The notes beneath the pieces were generated by a model. That model was not told the DNA's origin, did not search any database, and was given only the letters and a program-made list of their open reading frames with translations. Shown here in pieces: positions 23,294 to 34,400 of a stretch of DNA of 64,000 nt (position 1 is the stretch's first letter; each line of letters starts with the position of its first letter). The stretch spans positions 2,108,001-2,172,000 of the forward strand of contig NZ_CP019706.1 in the NCBI RefSeq assembly GCF_002101395.1, read 5' to 3'. The position numbers and the translations under genes are program-made. This DNA is from Pantoea alhagi (GTDB lineage: Bacteria > Pseudomonadota > Gammaproteobacteria > Enterobacterales > Enterobacteriaceae).

Positions 23294-23500
23294 ATGCGTC
23301 AGCTAAATGACAAGGAAATGGAACAAATCTCCGGCAGCCTGGTAACTAACGCAACAGAAGCAGGGGCCCTGTTGGGCGCTGGCATTGGCAAGCTGCTGGA
23401 TTTGAACGTGACAGGCGCAATCACCGGTATCGGTAATGGTGTAGTCAGTATTGTCGATAACGGTTCGAGCGCCATTAAGCAGCTGTTCGGCAACAAATAA
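23294..23500 (+). CDS. Microcin-like peptide precursor with a double-glycine-type leader
   Basis: 68 residues. The leader MRQLNDKEMEQISGS fits the class II microcin pattern M-R-x-[LI]-...-[VI]-S-G-[GAS], which is normally cut by C39-peptidase ABC exporters after the last small residue. The predicted mature part (about 53 residues) is Gly/Ala/Ile/Val-rich with few charges (LLGAGIGKLLDLNVTGAITG), like pore-forming bacteriocins. The start at 23294 is preferred over an in-frame ATG at 23201, which would bury the leader. The surroundings are strikingly AT-rich compared with both flanks, which suggests horizontal gain. No immunity, exporter or maturation gene is adjacent. It could also be a signal peptide or an inactive remnant. 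Confidence 0.6.
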   Translation: MRQLNDKEMEQISGSLVTNATEAGALLGAGIGKLLDLNVTGAITGIGNGVVSIVDNGSSAIKQLFGNK

Positions 23501-23527
23501 GGCGGTTTTACTCCAGATAATATTTTA

Positions 23528-23580
23528 TAGCTTCCTTAAGTAAGTAAAGCGGATTATTTATTTTTACGCTGTGGAAGCTA
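23528..23580. repeat. Long imperfect inverted repeat after the microcin-like gene
   Basis: TAGCTTCC (23528-23535) pairs with GGAAGCTA (23573-23580), and an inner AGCG/CGCT pair (23548-23551, 23567-23570) could extend the fold. It lies between the peptide stop and the shared terminator. Confidence 0.4.
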
Positions 23581-23617
23581 ATGCAATACTCTTGCCTGGC
23601 ACTGGTTTGGTAATAAT

Positions 23618-23643
23618 AAAAAGCCAGCCGGAGCTGGCTTTTT
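23618..23643. terminator. Bidirectional terminator between the peptide gene and cpdB
   Basis: An 11-bp perfect stem (AAAAAGCCAGC / GCTGGCTTTTT) with a 4-base loop gives a U-run on both strands. It serves the plus-strand peptide gene and the minus-strand cpdB. Confidence 0.9.
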
Positions 23644-23646
23644 ATA

Positions 23647-25587
23647 CTATTTTTGCAGGTCGATACGATAAACAGCAAAGCCATTTTCGTCCTGGCTGAT
23701 ATAGCTCAGCGGATAACGACCATAACGGGAAATAAAATCTGCGGCTTTCGCTGAGGGTGAGGTTTCAAAACGAATATCCAGCGGAACAGCGCTCTGAACA
23801 GGAGCCAGCCGCCAGTTATTATCCGCCTGCGGATGCACTTCCCCCTGTGCTTTGGTTTGCGCGCTAATCCAGGCTGAAACGATCGCGCGGTTCTCATCAG
23901 GTGAAGAGAAAGCGATATATTTTTCTCCGGTTCCGGCAAACTTGCCGCCCCAGGCGCGATAGTTATTGGTTGCGATCAGGAAGGGGGTGTCGGCCCCGAT
24001 GGGTTTACCCTGCCAGGTCAGATTTTTAATACGCGAAGCTTGCGGATGAATTAACTGGCATTCCTCATCATAACGAGCCGGTTGCGTCACATCGATCTGA
24101 TAATTCACACCATCAATCACATCAAAATTATAGGTGCGGTAGTTCCAGTTAATCAGCGCCTGCGGCTGCCGCTGTTGCGGGTCGATCTGATTAAACTGTC
24201 CGGCAGAACACTCCAGCCATTGCTTTACCTGCTCGCCGTTAACTTTCATCACCACCAGCGTATTGGGATAGAGATAAAGGTCTGCAGCGTTACGAAACGT
24301 AAGTTCTCCCTTTTCCACTTCCACATAGCTAGCCGGATCGTTTTTACGTCCTCCCGCTTTAAAAGGCGCGGCGGCGGAGAGCACCGGGATGTTGGCCAGA
24401 TCGGGGTCGCCCTGAATAAAATGCTCAACGTAAGCGCGCTGCGCGTTATTTACGATTTGCACCGTAGGATCGTCCTGCACCAGCGACAGGTAGCTGTACA
24501 TCACGTCTGCAGATTTACCGATCGGCTGTGCGACAAAATCACGCGTGGCGCGATGAGCGTCAGCCAGCACCTGCACCAGAGCGCGATCTTCCTGCGCCAG
24601 CGATTTTTTCGCCGCCTTATCATAAATTGGGCGCGCCTCGGCGCGTGCATGGGTCACTTTCCATTGTCCGTCGTCATTATTCAGCGTCAGATCCACCACG
24701 CCAAGGTGATCGCCCCACATGCCCGGCATAACCGCCGGTATCCCGTTGAGCGTGCCCTGTTTGATATCCGCACCGGGAATAGCGGCAAAATCGGCGCTGG
24801 GGAAGACGGCGTGCGCATGGCCAAACATAATGGCGTTAATGCCCGGGACTTTGCTGAGATACCACACGGAATTTTCAGCCAGCGCATGATAAGGTTCGCT
24901 CGATAAACCAGAGTGCGCGACGGCGATGATCACGTCCGCGCCCTGTTGACGCATAACAGGCACCCAACGTCGGGCACTTTCGGTTATATCATCAACCGTT
25001 ATTTTTCCCTGCAGGTTCGCCCGATCCCAGACCATAATTTGTGGCGGTACAAAACCGATATAGCCCACGTTCAGTGTGTAGGTTTTTCCGTCCTGCCCGA
25101 TCACTTTCTCTGGTTTAATCAGCCAGGGAGTAAAGCGTGGTTTGCCCGTGGCGGTATCGATGATGTTGGCATTGATATAGGGGAAATGAGCCCCTGCCAG
25201 CGCCTTCTGCAGATAATCCAGGCCATAGTTGAATTCATGATTGCCCAGATTACCGACGCTGTAGCCCAGCGTATTCATCGCCTGATAGACCGGATGCGTT
25301 TCTCCCGCCTTCAGCCCCTTTGCGGCCATGTAATCACCAAGCGGGCTGCCCTGGATAACATCGCCGTTATCTACCAGCACGCTATTCTTAACTTCCGCAC
25401 GCGCCGCAGCGATGAGCGTGGCGGTGCGCACCAGGCCAAATTTATCGCTGGGTTTGTCTTTGTAATAATCGAAATCCATCATGTTGCTGTGCAGATCGGT
25501 GGTTTCCATAATGCGAAAATCCACCGTAGCAGCGGAAAGCGGAATCGAAACCGTGGCTATCACCAGAAGCGCAGTACCCTTAACCAT
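23647..25587 (-). CDS. cpdB: 2',3'-cyclic-nucleotide 2'-phosphodiesterase / 3'-nucleotidase CpdB
   Basis: Periplasmic bifunctional enzyme that opens 2',3'-cyclic nucleotides and dephosphorylates 3'-nucleotides so they can be salvaged. The 646-residue precursor has a signal peptide (1-19). A metallophosphatase domain carries [25 protein letters not shown] and FGHAHAVF metal motifs, followed by a 5'-nucleotidase C-terminal substrate domain (about 350-560) with [12 protein letters not shown]. The family length is about 647. Confidence 0.96.
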   Translation of the reverse strand: MVKGTALLVIATVSIPLSAATVDFRIMETTDLHSNMMDFDYYKDKPSDKFGLVRTATLIAAARAEVKNSVLVDNGDVIQGSPLGDYMAAKGLKAGETHPVYQAMNTLGYSVGNLGNHEFNYGLDYLQKALAGAHFPYINANIIDTATGKPRFTPWLIKPEKVIGQDGKTYTLNVGYIGFVPPQIMVWDRANLQGKITVDDITESARRWVPVMRQQGADVIIAVAHSGLSSEPYHALAENSVWYLSKVPGINAIMFGHAHAVFPSADFAAIPGADIKQGTLNGIPAVMPGMWGDHLGVVDLTLNNDDGQWKVTHARAEARPIYDKAAKKSLAQEDRALVQVLADAHRATRDFVAQPIGKSADVMYSYLSLVQDDPTVQIVNNAQRAYVEHFIQGDPDLANIPVLSAAAPFKAGGRKNDPASYVEVEKGELTFRNAADLYLYPNTLVVMKVNGEQVKQWLECSAGQFNQIDPQQRQPQALINWNYRTYNFDVIDGVNYQIDVTQPARYDEECQLIHPQASRIKNLTWQGKPIGADTPFLIATNNYRAWGGKFAGTGEKYIAFSSPDENRAIVSAWISAQTKAQGEVHPQADNNWRLAPVQSAVPLDIRFETSPSAKAADFISRYGRYPLSYISQDENGFAVYRIDLQK

Positions 25588-25913
25588 TTTTTCCTCCTGA
25601 AAGTAATCGCTACAAACTTCTCAAATTAATCTGCAAAGGTTACGTTTCATCGCACGAATTTGTGATAGCGAACAGATAAATAACCCTTATCAAGGTCTGT
25701 GACCGTTGTCTGCGAAAGGCGCCAGGGAAAGGGTAATGACAGTAATACGTGAATTATGCTATTGATAACTAAACGATCTGCAAATACGACCGGCTGGCAG
25801 CCGCTGACTGTGGCATCTGAATGCCAGCTGCTATGCTTAAACAGCATGATCAATCATCGTAAGTCCCGGCACTGTCGTCAGGCTTACTTCGGTCATCGAC
25901 AAAGAGGTGAAAA
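25588..25913. other. Divergent intergenic region cpdB-cysQ
   Basis: About 326 bases that should hold the cpdB and cysQ promoters. One TGTGA half-site (near 25662) resembles part of a CRP site but its partner half is poor. No convincing gene was seen. Confidence 0.5.
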
Positions 25914-26657
25914 ATGTTAGAGCAAATCTGCCAGCTGGCGCGTGAAGCGGGCGACGCCATTATGAATATTTACGATGGCCAGGCGCCGCTCGACGTTTCT
26001 CACAAATCTGACGATTCGCCCGTGACCGCTGCCGATATTGCGGCGCACCGCGTGATTATCCGGGGGCTGCAGCAGCTTACGCCCGAGGTGCCGATTGTTT
26101 CCGAAGAGGACCCGCCTGCTTTTGAGGTTCGTCAGCACTGGCAACGTTATTGGCTGGTTGATCCGCTGGATGGCACCAAAGAGTTTATTAAACGTAACGG
26201 TGAGTTTACGGTGAATATCGCGCTGATCGTTCAGGGCAAACCGGTAGTTGGCGTCGTCTATGCGCCGGTGCTGGGCGTAATGTATTCCGCTGCGGAAGGT
26301 AAAGCCTGGAAAGAAGAGAACGGGCAGAAAACACAGATTAAAATCCGTGATGCGCGACCGCCGCTGGTGGTTGTCAGCCGTTCTCATCAGGATGGCGATG
26401 AGCTGACGGAATATCTCAAGCAGCTGGGCGAACATCAAACGGTGGCCATTGGTTCTTCGCTTAAATTTTGCCTGGTTGCGGAAGGTAAGGCTCAACTCTA
26501 TCCGCGCTTTGGGCCGACCAACAGCTGGGATACTGCCGCTGGTCATGCGGTAGCGCTGGCCGCAGGCGCGCATGTTCATGACTGGAAAGGGCGCTCGCTG
26601 GACTATACGCCACGCGAATCCTTCCTCAACCCTGGCTTTCGCGTCTCTATTTTCTGA
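25914..26657 (+). CDS. cysQ: 3'(2'),5'-bisphosphate nucleotidase CysQ
   Basis: Mg-dependent, lithium-sensitive phosphatase that converts adenosine 3',5'-bisphosphate to AMP, removing a by-product of sulfate assimilation. The 247-residue sequence has the inositol-phosphatase-fold motifs SEEDP (near 64), the [21 protein letters not shown] metal site (split here as [12 protein letters not shown] and GEFTVNIAL) and [10 protein letters not shown]. It converges with ytfJ, with 7 bases between the stops. Confidence 0.96.
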   Translation: MLEQICQLAREAGDAIMNIYDGQAPLDVSHKSDDSPVTAADIAAHRVIIRGLQQLTPEVPIVSEEDPPAFEVRQHWQRYWLVDPLDGTKEFIKRNGEFTVNIALIVQGKPVVGVVYAPVLGVMYSAAEGKAWKEENGQKTQIKIRDARPPLVVVSRSHQDGDELTEYLKQLGEHQTVAIGSSLKFCLVAEGKAQLYPRFGPTNSWDTAAGHAVALAAGAHVHDWKGRSLDYTPRESFLNPGFRVSIF

Positions 26658-26664
26658 GGTGCAT

Positions 26665-27219
26665 CTATTTAAGCAACTGATGCAGCAGGACGATAACCTG
26701 CTGCGTTTCCTGCGCCGTCAGCGCACCATCTTTCGCAAAGCGCACCCTGCCATTTTTATCTAACACCATCACCGCAGAGCCGCCATCCTCCAGCTGCCAG
26801 GCCCGTTTCGCCGCACCGTTGCTGTCGACGATAAACTGTGACCAGGGATACTGTGTCTTATTGCTCTCAATGCTGCTGCGCACAAACATACCGGTACCAG
26901 GGATAGCGTCGTCAGTATTGATAATGGTGGTGGTTTGATAGCGATCCTGCGGCAGATGCGCCTGTTTTATCGCTTCCACCAGCGCGGCATTTTTCTCTTT
27001 AGCGGATGAGCGCCCGGCTATATGTTGCACCACGCGCACTTTACCGATCAGCTGTGCGCTATTCCATGGCCGATAGCTAAAATTATCCTGTTGATAGTTA
27101 AGCTCTCCTTTATCACTGATGCCCACCGGCGCAACGCGCTGGCCGTTGACAAAGTCATGTGCGTGGCTACTAAAAGGCAGCAACAGGCTAAATACAAGGG
27201 CGAGCGGGGCATGTCTCAT
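26665..27219 (-). CDS. ytfJ: Periplasmic thioredoxin-like protein YtfJ
   Basis: 184 residues. The start at 27219 is chosen over an upstream ATG because GGAG lies 7-8 bases before it and the protein then begins with a signal peptide (1-20, ending SSHAHD). The motifs VRVVQHIAGRSSAKEKN and TTTIINTDDAIPGTGMFVRSS match E. coli YtfJ, a thioredoxin-fold family member without a CXXC. Its function is unknown. Confidence 0.9.
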   Translation of the reverse strand: MRHAPLALVFSLLLPFSSHAHDFVNGQRVAPVGISDKGELNYQQDNFSYRPWNSAQLIGKVRVVQHIAGRSSAKEKNAALVEAIKQAHLPQDRYQTTTIINTDDAIPGTGMFVRSSIESNKTQYPWSQFIVDSNGAAKRAWQLEDGGSAVMVLDKNGRVRFAKDGALTAQETQQVIVLLHQLLK

Positions 27220-27539
27220 TATTATCTCCACATGGAAAGGTGATCCGACCAGTTGGTCATGTTTTTGAAATAATAAGCAGCCATTATGCTGCTGTCGCAT
27301 CAACTTGCCAGCTTTGCGGCAGACTGCACAAATTAGCTCAGGCAGGGGGTTTATACTGCTTTACATGCGTGCATTAACAGACTCTCCTGTAATGATGTGT
27401 CAATGCAGTAAAAAAAGTTAATTTTAGGAACACAGGAAGCGGACGATGTTCTATAGTTTACCGGCACTTTGCGCTTCAAGGGCTCGTACCGATTTTGGCA
27501 ACGGCGGAGCGTATTAATTTTTCAGGAGTTGAAAGCAAC
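27220..27539. other. Divergent intergenic region ytfJ-ytfK with a possible Pho-box half
   Basis: E. coli ytfK is under PhoB control. CTGTAAT at 27387-27393 followed by TGTCA at 27398-27402 resembles two Pho-box repeats, but the spacing is one base short and the second copy is imperfect. No gene is seen here. Confidence 0.3.
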
Positions 27540-27746
27540 ATGAAGATTTTTCAGCGTTATAATCCTTTCCAGATCGCCAAATACGTTAAAACACTGTTTA
27601 AAGGAAGGATTTACATCAAGGATGTAGGCGCGTTCGAGTTTGATAAAGGCAAAATCCTCGTTCCGCGCGTTAAAGATAAGCAGCATTTTAGCGTAATGTC
27701 GGAAGTAAACCGTCAGGTGCTTCGGCTGCAGGCAGAGTATCAGTAA
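27540..27746 (+). CDS. ytfK: Stringent-response modulator YtfK
   Basis: 68 residues from the ATG at 27540; the sequence [20 protein letters not shown] matches E. coli YtfK nearly throughout. In E. coli YtfK binds the SpoT catalytic domain and favours (p)ppGpp accumulation during phosphate or fatty-acid starvation. An in-frame ATG 15 codons upstream is not conserved. Confidence 0.93.
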   Translation: MKIFQRYNPFQIAKYVKTLFKGRIYIKDVGAFEFDKGKILVPRVKDKQHFSVMSEVNRQVLRLQAEYQ

Positions 27747-27752
27747 TAAAAC

Positions 27753-27775
27753 AGGGCGCGATTAACGCGCCCTTG
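27753..27775. terminator. Hairpin between convergent ytfK and ytfL
   Basis: An 8-bp GC stem (AGGGCGCG / CGCGCCCT) with a 5-base loop; the T-run is poor on both strands. Confidence 0.5.
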
Positions 27776-27830
27776 TGCTGTCTGGCGGCAAACAATTGGC
27801 TGAGCCGCCTGAAAAACCCTGCAAACCTTC

Positions 27831-29153
27831 TTATTCTTCCATATCTTTGTTTATCGTCAGGGTTGCCGGACGTTCATCAATACGCGTAACCAGTAGCTGA
27901 TCGATACGATAGCTATCAATATCCACTACTTCAAACTTATAGCCTGCAAACTTAACAAAATCGGTACGTTTAGGGATTTTGCGCAGCATATACATCATAA
28001 AGCCGCCGATGGTTTCATAGTTGCCCGACTGTGGAAACTCGTTGATATCCAGCACGCGCATCACATCATCAATTGGCGTGCCGCCTTCTACCAGCCAGGA
28101 GTTTTCATCACGGGCGACAATCTGTTCTTCCAGCCCTTGCCCTACCAGATCGCCCATCAGCGTAGTCATTACGTCGTTCAGCGTAATAATGCCCACGACC
28201 AGCGCGTACTCGTTCATGATAACCGCAAAATCTTCACCGGCGGTTTTGAAGCTTTCCAGCGCTTCGGAAAGCGTCAGGGTATCAGGAACAATGAGCGCAG
28301 AACGGATTTGCAGACCGCTGTTGAGCGCCATGCTTTGATTACCCAGTACGCGTAGCAGTAGCTCTTTGGAATCGACATAGCCGACGATATGGTCGATATC
28401 ACCGTTACAGACTAAAAACTTGGAATGGGGATGCAGCGCAATCTTCTCTTTCAGGCTGCTTTCCTCTTCATGCAGATCGAACCAGATAATGTTCTCACGC
28501 GAGGTCATTGAGGAAGGAACCGTGCGCGATTCCAGCTCAAACACATTCTCAATCAGCTCATGCTCCTGTTTGCGCAGCACGCCTGCCAGCGCGCCCGCTT
28601 CCACAACGGCATAAATATCATCAGAGGTAATGTCGTCTTTACGCACCATGGGGATTTTAAACAGGCGGAAAATCATGTTCGCCATACCGTTAAAGAACCA
28701 CACCATCGGGCGGAACAGCAGCAAACAGAAACGCATGGGATTAATAATGCGCAGCGCGATAGCTTCCGGCGAGATCATCCCGATACGCTTTGGCGTCAAA
28801 TCGGCGAACAGAATAAACAGGCTGGTCACCAGGGTGAAGGAACAGATAAAACTGAGCTGTTCCGCCAGTTCAGGCGAAACCAGGCCATCAAATAGTTTCT
28901 GGAAAGAGGGAGAGAAAGCGGAGTCGCCGACGATACCGCCAAGAATAGCAACGGCGTTCAGGCCAATTTGCACCACGGTAAAGAACATACCCGGCGTTTC
29001 CTGCATTTTCAGCACGCGCTGCGCGTTGATATTGCCGTCATCGGCCAGCAGTTTGAGTTTAATTTTACGCGCGGCAGCCAGCGATATTTCTGACAGAGAA
29101 AAGAAGGCGCTGATCGCAATCAACACGAGTATGACAAGCAAGCTATCTAACAT
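27831..29153 (-). CDS. paeA: CNNM/DUF21-CBS membrane protein YtfL (PaeA, polyamine exporter)
   Basis: 440 residues with an N-terminal DUF21 membrane domain (about 1-200, several hydrophobic helices), a CBS pair (about 215-340) and a CorC_HlyC domain (about 350-435). It aligns with E. coli/Salmonella YtfL, which was shown to export putrescine and cadaverine and renamed PaeA. The start ATG directly follows the divergent intergenic region where msrA would be expected. Confidence 0.9.
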   Translation of the reverse strand: MLDSLLVILVLIAISAFFSLSEISLAAARKIKLKLLADDGNINAQRVLKMQETPGMFFTVVQIGLNAVAILGGIVGDSAFSPSFQKLFDGLVSPELAEQLSFICSFTLVTSLFILFADLTPKRIGMISPEAIALRIINPMRFCLLLFRPMVWFFNGMANMIFRLFKIPMVRKDDITSDDIYAVVEAGALAGVLRKQEHELIENVFELESRTVPSSMTSRENIIWFDLHEEESSLKEKIALHPHSKFLVCNGDIDHIVGYVDSKELLLRVLGNQSMALNSGLQIRSALIVPDTLTLSEALESFKTAGEDFAVIMNEYALVVGIITLNDVMTTLMGDLVGQGLEEQIVARDENSWLVEGGTPIDDVMRVLDINEFPQSGNYETIGGFMMYMLRKIPKRTDFVKFAGYKFEVVDIDSYRIDQLLVTRIDERPATLTINKDMEE

Positions 29154-29661
29154 AAAGATTCCGTTGGTTTTTGATACTTGTCATTTTTGGCCTGGGCAGC
29201 GCGCGTTGCGGCATCACTGCGGCTTTCCATTTATGCTGGGCTATCCGTGCCAAAAATGTCTGCGCCGGTTCGACACACAGGTCGGGGCAGAAAGGGATGA
29301 TAACAGCCGCATAAGCGGCCGCTGACGATTATAGCAGTAGCTCTGCTCAGCCCGCCAGCGCTGTTGCTGCGCCATCTTGTTTAATAAATAAGCGGGCATT
29401 CCCGGGGCATTAAAACAGCCATATTCACCGTTATTACGTGAACAAGCAGTATTGTTGGTTGTAACGCGGCGCAGCTTTACCGACAATAACGGCAAAATTT
29501 GCTTTAGCGGCACTTTTTTAACTGCCGTGCGTATAGCCGCAACGGCAAGAGGAAAGCTATGCTGTTAACCAAACTCGACATCGACATTAGCGCCTGTTGG
29601 TTCGCAATGTTATTTGTCCCCTGGGAAAAAGGGGGATTCGGCAACATTAACAGGAGTAAGC
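29154..29661. other. Divergent intergenic region ytfL-tamA lacking msrA
   Basis: In E. coli msrA occupies this slot. Here about 500 bases show no MsrA motif (GCFWG, or the YCGIGG-like end) in any frame. A 90-codon minus-strand frame (29241-29513) has no recognisable domain or good ribosome binding site. The region must hold promoters for ytfL and tamA. Confidence 0.6.
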
Positions 29662-31401
29662 GTGCCACGATTTCATCTCTATTGCATAGCCTGTTTGCTG
29701 ATAGCAGCGCCTGGCGCTCAGGCCGCGAACATTCGCTTACAGCTCGAGGGATTAACCGGAGATTTGCAGAAAAACGTCAGGGCACAGCTTTCCACAATCG
29801 ATACCGATGAAGTGAGTGCTGACGGCCGTTTTCGTGCGCGGGTTAAAAAAGCCATTGAAGAAGGGCTGCGCGCGCTGGGCTACTATGAACCTGATATCAA
29901 TTTTGAAAGCCGTCCGGCTCCGGCAAAAGGCGGCAGACCGGTACTGATTGCACGCGTTTCAGCAGGCGAGCCGGTAAAAATCGCCGGTAGCGCCATTATT
30001 CTGCGCGGCGATGCGCGTAATGATGCGGAGTATCAGCAGTGGGTAAGAGAGGGACGTCCTGAAAACGGCGCTATTCTTAATCACGGCAAGTATGAAAGCT
30101 TCAAAAAAGGCTTTACCAATCTGGCGCTGCGCAACGGCTATTTTGACGGTGATTTCAAGAAAAGCCAGCTGGGCGTATCCGTAGAGCGCCGCGAGGCGTT
30201 CTGGGATCTCGATTATGACAGCGGCAAGCGCTATCGCTTTGGCGACGTGACCTTTGAAGGATCGCAGATCCGCGATGAGTATCTGCAAAACCTGGTGCCG
30301 TTTCACGAAGGCGATTATTACAGCTCACGCGATCTGGCTGAGCTAAACCGTCGCCTGTCGGCGACCGGCTGGTTTAATTCAGTGGTGGTCGCGCCGGAAT
30401 TTGATAAAACCACGGCGGATAAAGTTTTACCGCTGAGCGGCGTGGTCTCGCCGCGCACCGAAAACACCATTGAAACCGGCATCGGCTACTCTACTGACGT
30501 CGGGCCGCGGCTGAAAACCACCTGGCGTAAGCCGTGGGTGAATTCACGCGGACACAGCCTGGCGACCAGTGCCAACCTCTCAGCACCTGAGCAGCAGCTT
30601 GATTTTAGTTATAAGGTGCCGCTGCTGAAAAATCCGCTGGAACAATATTATTTGATACAGGGCGGCCTGAAGCGCACCGACCTGAACGATACCAAAGCAG
30701 ATTCCACCACGCTGGCGCTATCGCGCTACTGGGATAACAGCTCCGGCTGGCAAAAAGCCATCAATTTGCGCTGGAGCCTGGATCACTTTACCCAGGCGAA
30801 CGTTACCAACACGACCATGCTGATCTATCCCGGCGTCAGCGTTAACCGCACCCGCTCGCGCGGCGGGCTGATGCCAGACTGGGGCGACTCCCAACGCTAT
30901 TCCGTCGATATTTCCGATACCACCTGGGGGTCGGATGTCGATTTTCTTGTTTTACAGGCGCAAAACGTCTGGATCCGTACGCTGGCGGAGCGACATCGCT
31001 TTGTGGCGCGCGGTAACCTCGGCTGGATTGAAACCAACGATTTTGAAAAAGTGCCGCCCGATCTGCGTTTCTTCGCCGGGGGCGACCGCAGTATTCGCGG
31101 CTACAAATATAAAGGCATCTCTCCACGCGATGAAGACGGCAAGCTGACCGGGGCATCGAAACTGGCGACCGGCTCGCTGGAGTATCAATACAACGTGACC
31201 GGCAAATGGTGGGGCGCGGTATTTGTGGACTCCGGCGAAGCGGTGAACGATATCAAGCAAAGCAACTTTAAAACCGGTGCCGGTATCGGCGTACGCTGGG
31301 CCTCGCCGGTAGGGCCGATTAAGTTCGACCTGGCGCGGCCTGTGGGTGATAAAGAGGAACACGGTTTGCAGTTTTACATCGGACTGGGGCCTGAACTATG
31401 A
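29662..31401 (+). CDS. tamA: Autotransporter/translocation assembly outer-membrane protein TamA
   Basis: Omp85-family barrel that works with TamB in outer-membrane protein insertion and phospholipid transport. The GTG at 29662 is preferred over the upstream ATG at 29614: AGGAG lies just before it and a signal peptide ([21 protein letters not shown]) then begins the protein, giving 579 residues against 577 in E. coli. Three POTRA domains (about 22-260) precede the surface-antigen barrel, with [11 protein letters not shown] near 473 in the loop-6 motif. It overlaps tamB by 4 bases. Confidence 0.95.
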   Translation: MPRFHLYCIACLLIAAPGAQAANIRLQLEGLTGDLQKNVRAQLSTIDTDEVSADGRFRARVKKAIEEGLRALGYYEPDINFESRPAPAKGGRPVLIARVSAGEPVKIAGSAIILRGDARNDAEYQQWVREGRPENGAILNHGKYESFKKGFTNLALRNGYFDGDFKKSQLGVSVERREAFWDLDYDSGKRYRFGDVTFEGSQIRDEYLQNLVPFHEGDYYSSRDLAELNRRLSATGWFNSVVVAPEFDKTTADKVLPLSGVVSPRTENTIETGIGYSTDVGPRLKTTWRKPWVNSRGHSLATSANLSAPEQQLDFSYKVPLLKNPLEQYYLIQGGLKRTDLNDTKADSTTLALSRYWDNSSGWQKAINLRWSLDHFTQANVTNTTMLIYPGVSVNRTRSRGGLMPDWGDSQRYSVDISDTTWGSDVDFLVLQAQNVWIRTLAERHRFVARGNLGWIETNDFEKVPPDLRFFAGGDRSIRGYKYKGISPRDEDGKLTGASKLATGSLEYQYNVTGKWWGAVFVDSGEAVNDIKQSNFKTGAGIGVRWASPVGPIKFDLARPVGDKEEHGLQFYIGLGPEL

Positions 31402-34400
31402 AGCTATGGAAAAAGGTCCTGATTGGGATTCTGATTTTTTTAGCGGTGCTGGCTGGCGGCGTGCTGCTGCTGGTAAGCACTACGCCCGGCCTGCATCTGC
31501 TGTTGAACGGCGCAGCGCGCTGGGTGCCAGGTTTATCTATTCAGCAGGTGAACGGCGGCTGGCGTGACCTGACATTGAAAGGGGTGCGCTATGAAATGCC
31601 TGGCGTAACGCTGAACGCTGGCGAATTCCACCTGGCCGTACAGCTGGGCTGTCTGAAAAACTCCGCGTTCTGCGTTAACGATCTTGGGCTGAAAGATCTT
31701 AATGTCGTGGTGGACAGCAGCAAAATGACGCCATCCAACGCGCCGCCGCCGGAAGAAGAAAGCAGTAGCGGTGAGATCAGTACGCCTTATCCCATTACGC
31801 TGCGTCATCTCAGCCTGCACAATATCAATCTTAAAATTGATAATACCGCAATTTCTTTGCTCGATTTTTCTACCGGTCTGCACTGGCAGGAGCGTGCGCT
31901 TACCTTAACGCCAACGCGTATTCAGAGCCTGCTTATTGCGCTGCCGAAAGCGGCGCAGGTGGCTAATGAACAGGTAGTACAACCTAAGATCCAGCAGCCT
32001 CAGACGCAGGAGAAACCGCTGGGCGAAACGCTGAAAGCAATGTTCGGGCAGCCGCTGCTGCCATCGATGCCTGATTTCCGCCTGCCGCTTGATATTGAGG
32101 TGCAGGAGATCGTGGGCGAACAGCTGCGGATCACCGGCGATACCGAGCTGGCAGTCAATCGTTTACTGCTGAAAGCGAAAACGCAGGATCGCCTGTTACA
32201 GCTGCAAACACTGGATATTGATTCGCCGCAGGGGCAGCTTAAGGCCAGTGGACAGGCGCAGCTTGCCGGTCACTGGCCGGTAGACTTCAACCTCAACGGC
32301 GCGCTAAACGTCGAGCCGCTGAAGGGCGAGAAGATCAAAATGACGCTTGGCGGCGCTATGCGTCAGCAGCTTCAGCTGGGAGTGAATCTCTCCGGCCCGC
32401 TGAATGCGCAGCTTACCGGTCAAACCGAGCTGGCCACCGTCGGCCTGCCGCTGCAGCTAAAATTAACCAGTCCACAGCTGCGCTGGCCGCTCAGTGGCGC
32501 AACGCAGTATCAGGCGGATAATCTCGATTTCAGCTTCAGCGGCAAGGCCACCGACTATGTGATGTCGTTGCGCACCGCTTTGCAGGGCGAAGCCATTCCG
32601 CCAGCCGATCTGGCGCTGGACGGGAAGGGGAATGTTGAACAGTTCAGCCTTGATAAGCTGCGGCTGTCGACGTTGCAAGGCCATGCCGATCTTAGCGGTC
32701 TGGTAGACTGGAGCAAAGCGATCAGCTGGCGCAGCGAACTCACGCTGAACGGGATTGATACTGCCCGGCACTATCCTGACTGGCCCGCCACGCTGGAGGG
32801 TAAAGTCACCACGCGCGGCAGCCTGTATGGCGGGAGCTGGCAGATGCGCGTGCCGGAACTCCGGCTGCGCGGCAAAGTGCGGCAGAACGCAGTTTCAGCA
32901 GATGGCTCGCTGTACGGTAACAGCTATAACCAGTGGAATATTCCCGGGATTAAACTGGTGCTGGGACGCAATAATATCGATCTGAAGGGCGAACTGGGCG
33001 ATGCGCTTAACCTGGATGCCAACATTGACGCGCCGCATCTGGACAACGCGCTGCCTGGTCTGGGCGGCGTGGCGAAAGGCACCATCAAAGCGCGCGGAAC
33101 GCTACAGGCGCCGCAGCTGCTGGCGGATGTTACCGCCACCGGCCTGCGCTGGCAGGAACTGACCATTGCCCGCGTGCGGCTGGATGGCGATGTGAAATCG
33201 AGCGACCAGGTGGCAGGCAAGCTACAGCTGCGCGTTGAACAGCTGAAGCAGGCATCGCTGGCGATTAATCAGCTGACGCTGAACGCAGACGGCAACGAGC
33301 AGAAACACCAGTTGAAGCTTAACGTCAACGGCGATCCGGTTTCGGGCCAGCTGGCGCTGAACGGCAGTTTCGATCGTCAGCAGCAACGCTGGCAGGGAAC
33401 GCTGAATAACACCTTCTTTGATACGCCGGTAGGCGAGTGGCGACTCACTCGCGCTATTTCAATCGATTATCAGAATGCGCGACAAACGGCGACCATTGGC
33501 GCGCACTGCTGGCGCAATCCCAATGCGCAGCTCTGCGTGCCGCAGCCGATTGAGGCGGGGCCGGATGGCCATGCGCGCGTGACGCTAAACCGCTTCGATC
33601 TGGCGATGATTAAGCCCTTCCTGCCGGAAGAGACGCAGCTGGTAGGCGTGTTCAGCGGCGATGCCGATGTTAGCTGGCATAGCGACGGCTCGCTGCCTAC
33701 CGGACGGGTAGCGCTGAAAGGCAACGGCGTTAAAGTCACCCAGGATGTACAGGGCAATGCGCTGCCGATCGCCTTCGATACCCTGAATCTTAACGCTGCC
33801 ATGCGTAACGGTCAGGCGCAGCTGGAATGGCTGCTGCGCATTGCCAATAACGGGCAGTTTGACGGAAAGGTTCAGATTAGCGATCCACAAAACCGCCGTA
33901 ATCTCTCCGGCAATATCAATATCAACAACCTGTCGCTGGCGCTGTTTAATCCGGCACTGATGCGCGGCGAACAGGTGGCAGGTATGCTCAACAGCAATCT
34001 GCGCCTTGGCGGTAACCTGCAAAAGCCGCTGGTTTATGGGCAGTTGGGGCTGCGTAATGTGGACGTGGAAGGCAGCTTTATGCCGGTTGATCTGACCAGC
34101 GCTAACCTGACCATGGCATTTAACGGCATGAGCTCAACGCTGGAAGGGTTAATCCAGACTGCGCGCGGACAGATTAACCTGGATGGCAATGCCGACTGGA
34201 GCCAGCTGGATAACTGGCGCGCTCATATTGCTGCACGCGGCAATCGCGTGCGGGTGACCGTTCCGCCGATGGTGCGCATGGATGTTTCGCCAGATCTGAC
34301 GTTCGATGCTTCGCCCATCGCCTTTACGCTTGACGGTAAGGTGGATGTGCCCTGGGCACGAATTACGGTTCAGGAAGTGCCAGAGAGCGCCGCCGGCGTC

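Noticed and set aside
23597..23612. A sigma-54-like TGGCAC...TTGGT sequence
   Set aside because: The essential GC at -12 is missing, and it lies directly before a terminator rather than a gene.
24082..24906. A 274-codon plus-strand frame inside cpdB
   Set aside because: Antisense shadow of cpdB; no family match and no ribosome binding site of note.
25658..25680. A CRP site upstream of cpdB
   Set aside because: Only one half (TGTGA) is good; the second half matches 3 of 5 bases, too weak to report as a site.
25647..25853. A 68-codon minus-strand frame upstream of cpdB
   Set aside because: No recognisable feature; it sits in the divergent promoter region of cpdB and cysQ.
29241..29513. A 90-codon minus-strand frame as a possible msrA remnant or new small gene
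   Set aside because: No GCFWG or other MsrA motif, no domain and no convincing ribosome binding site.
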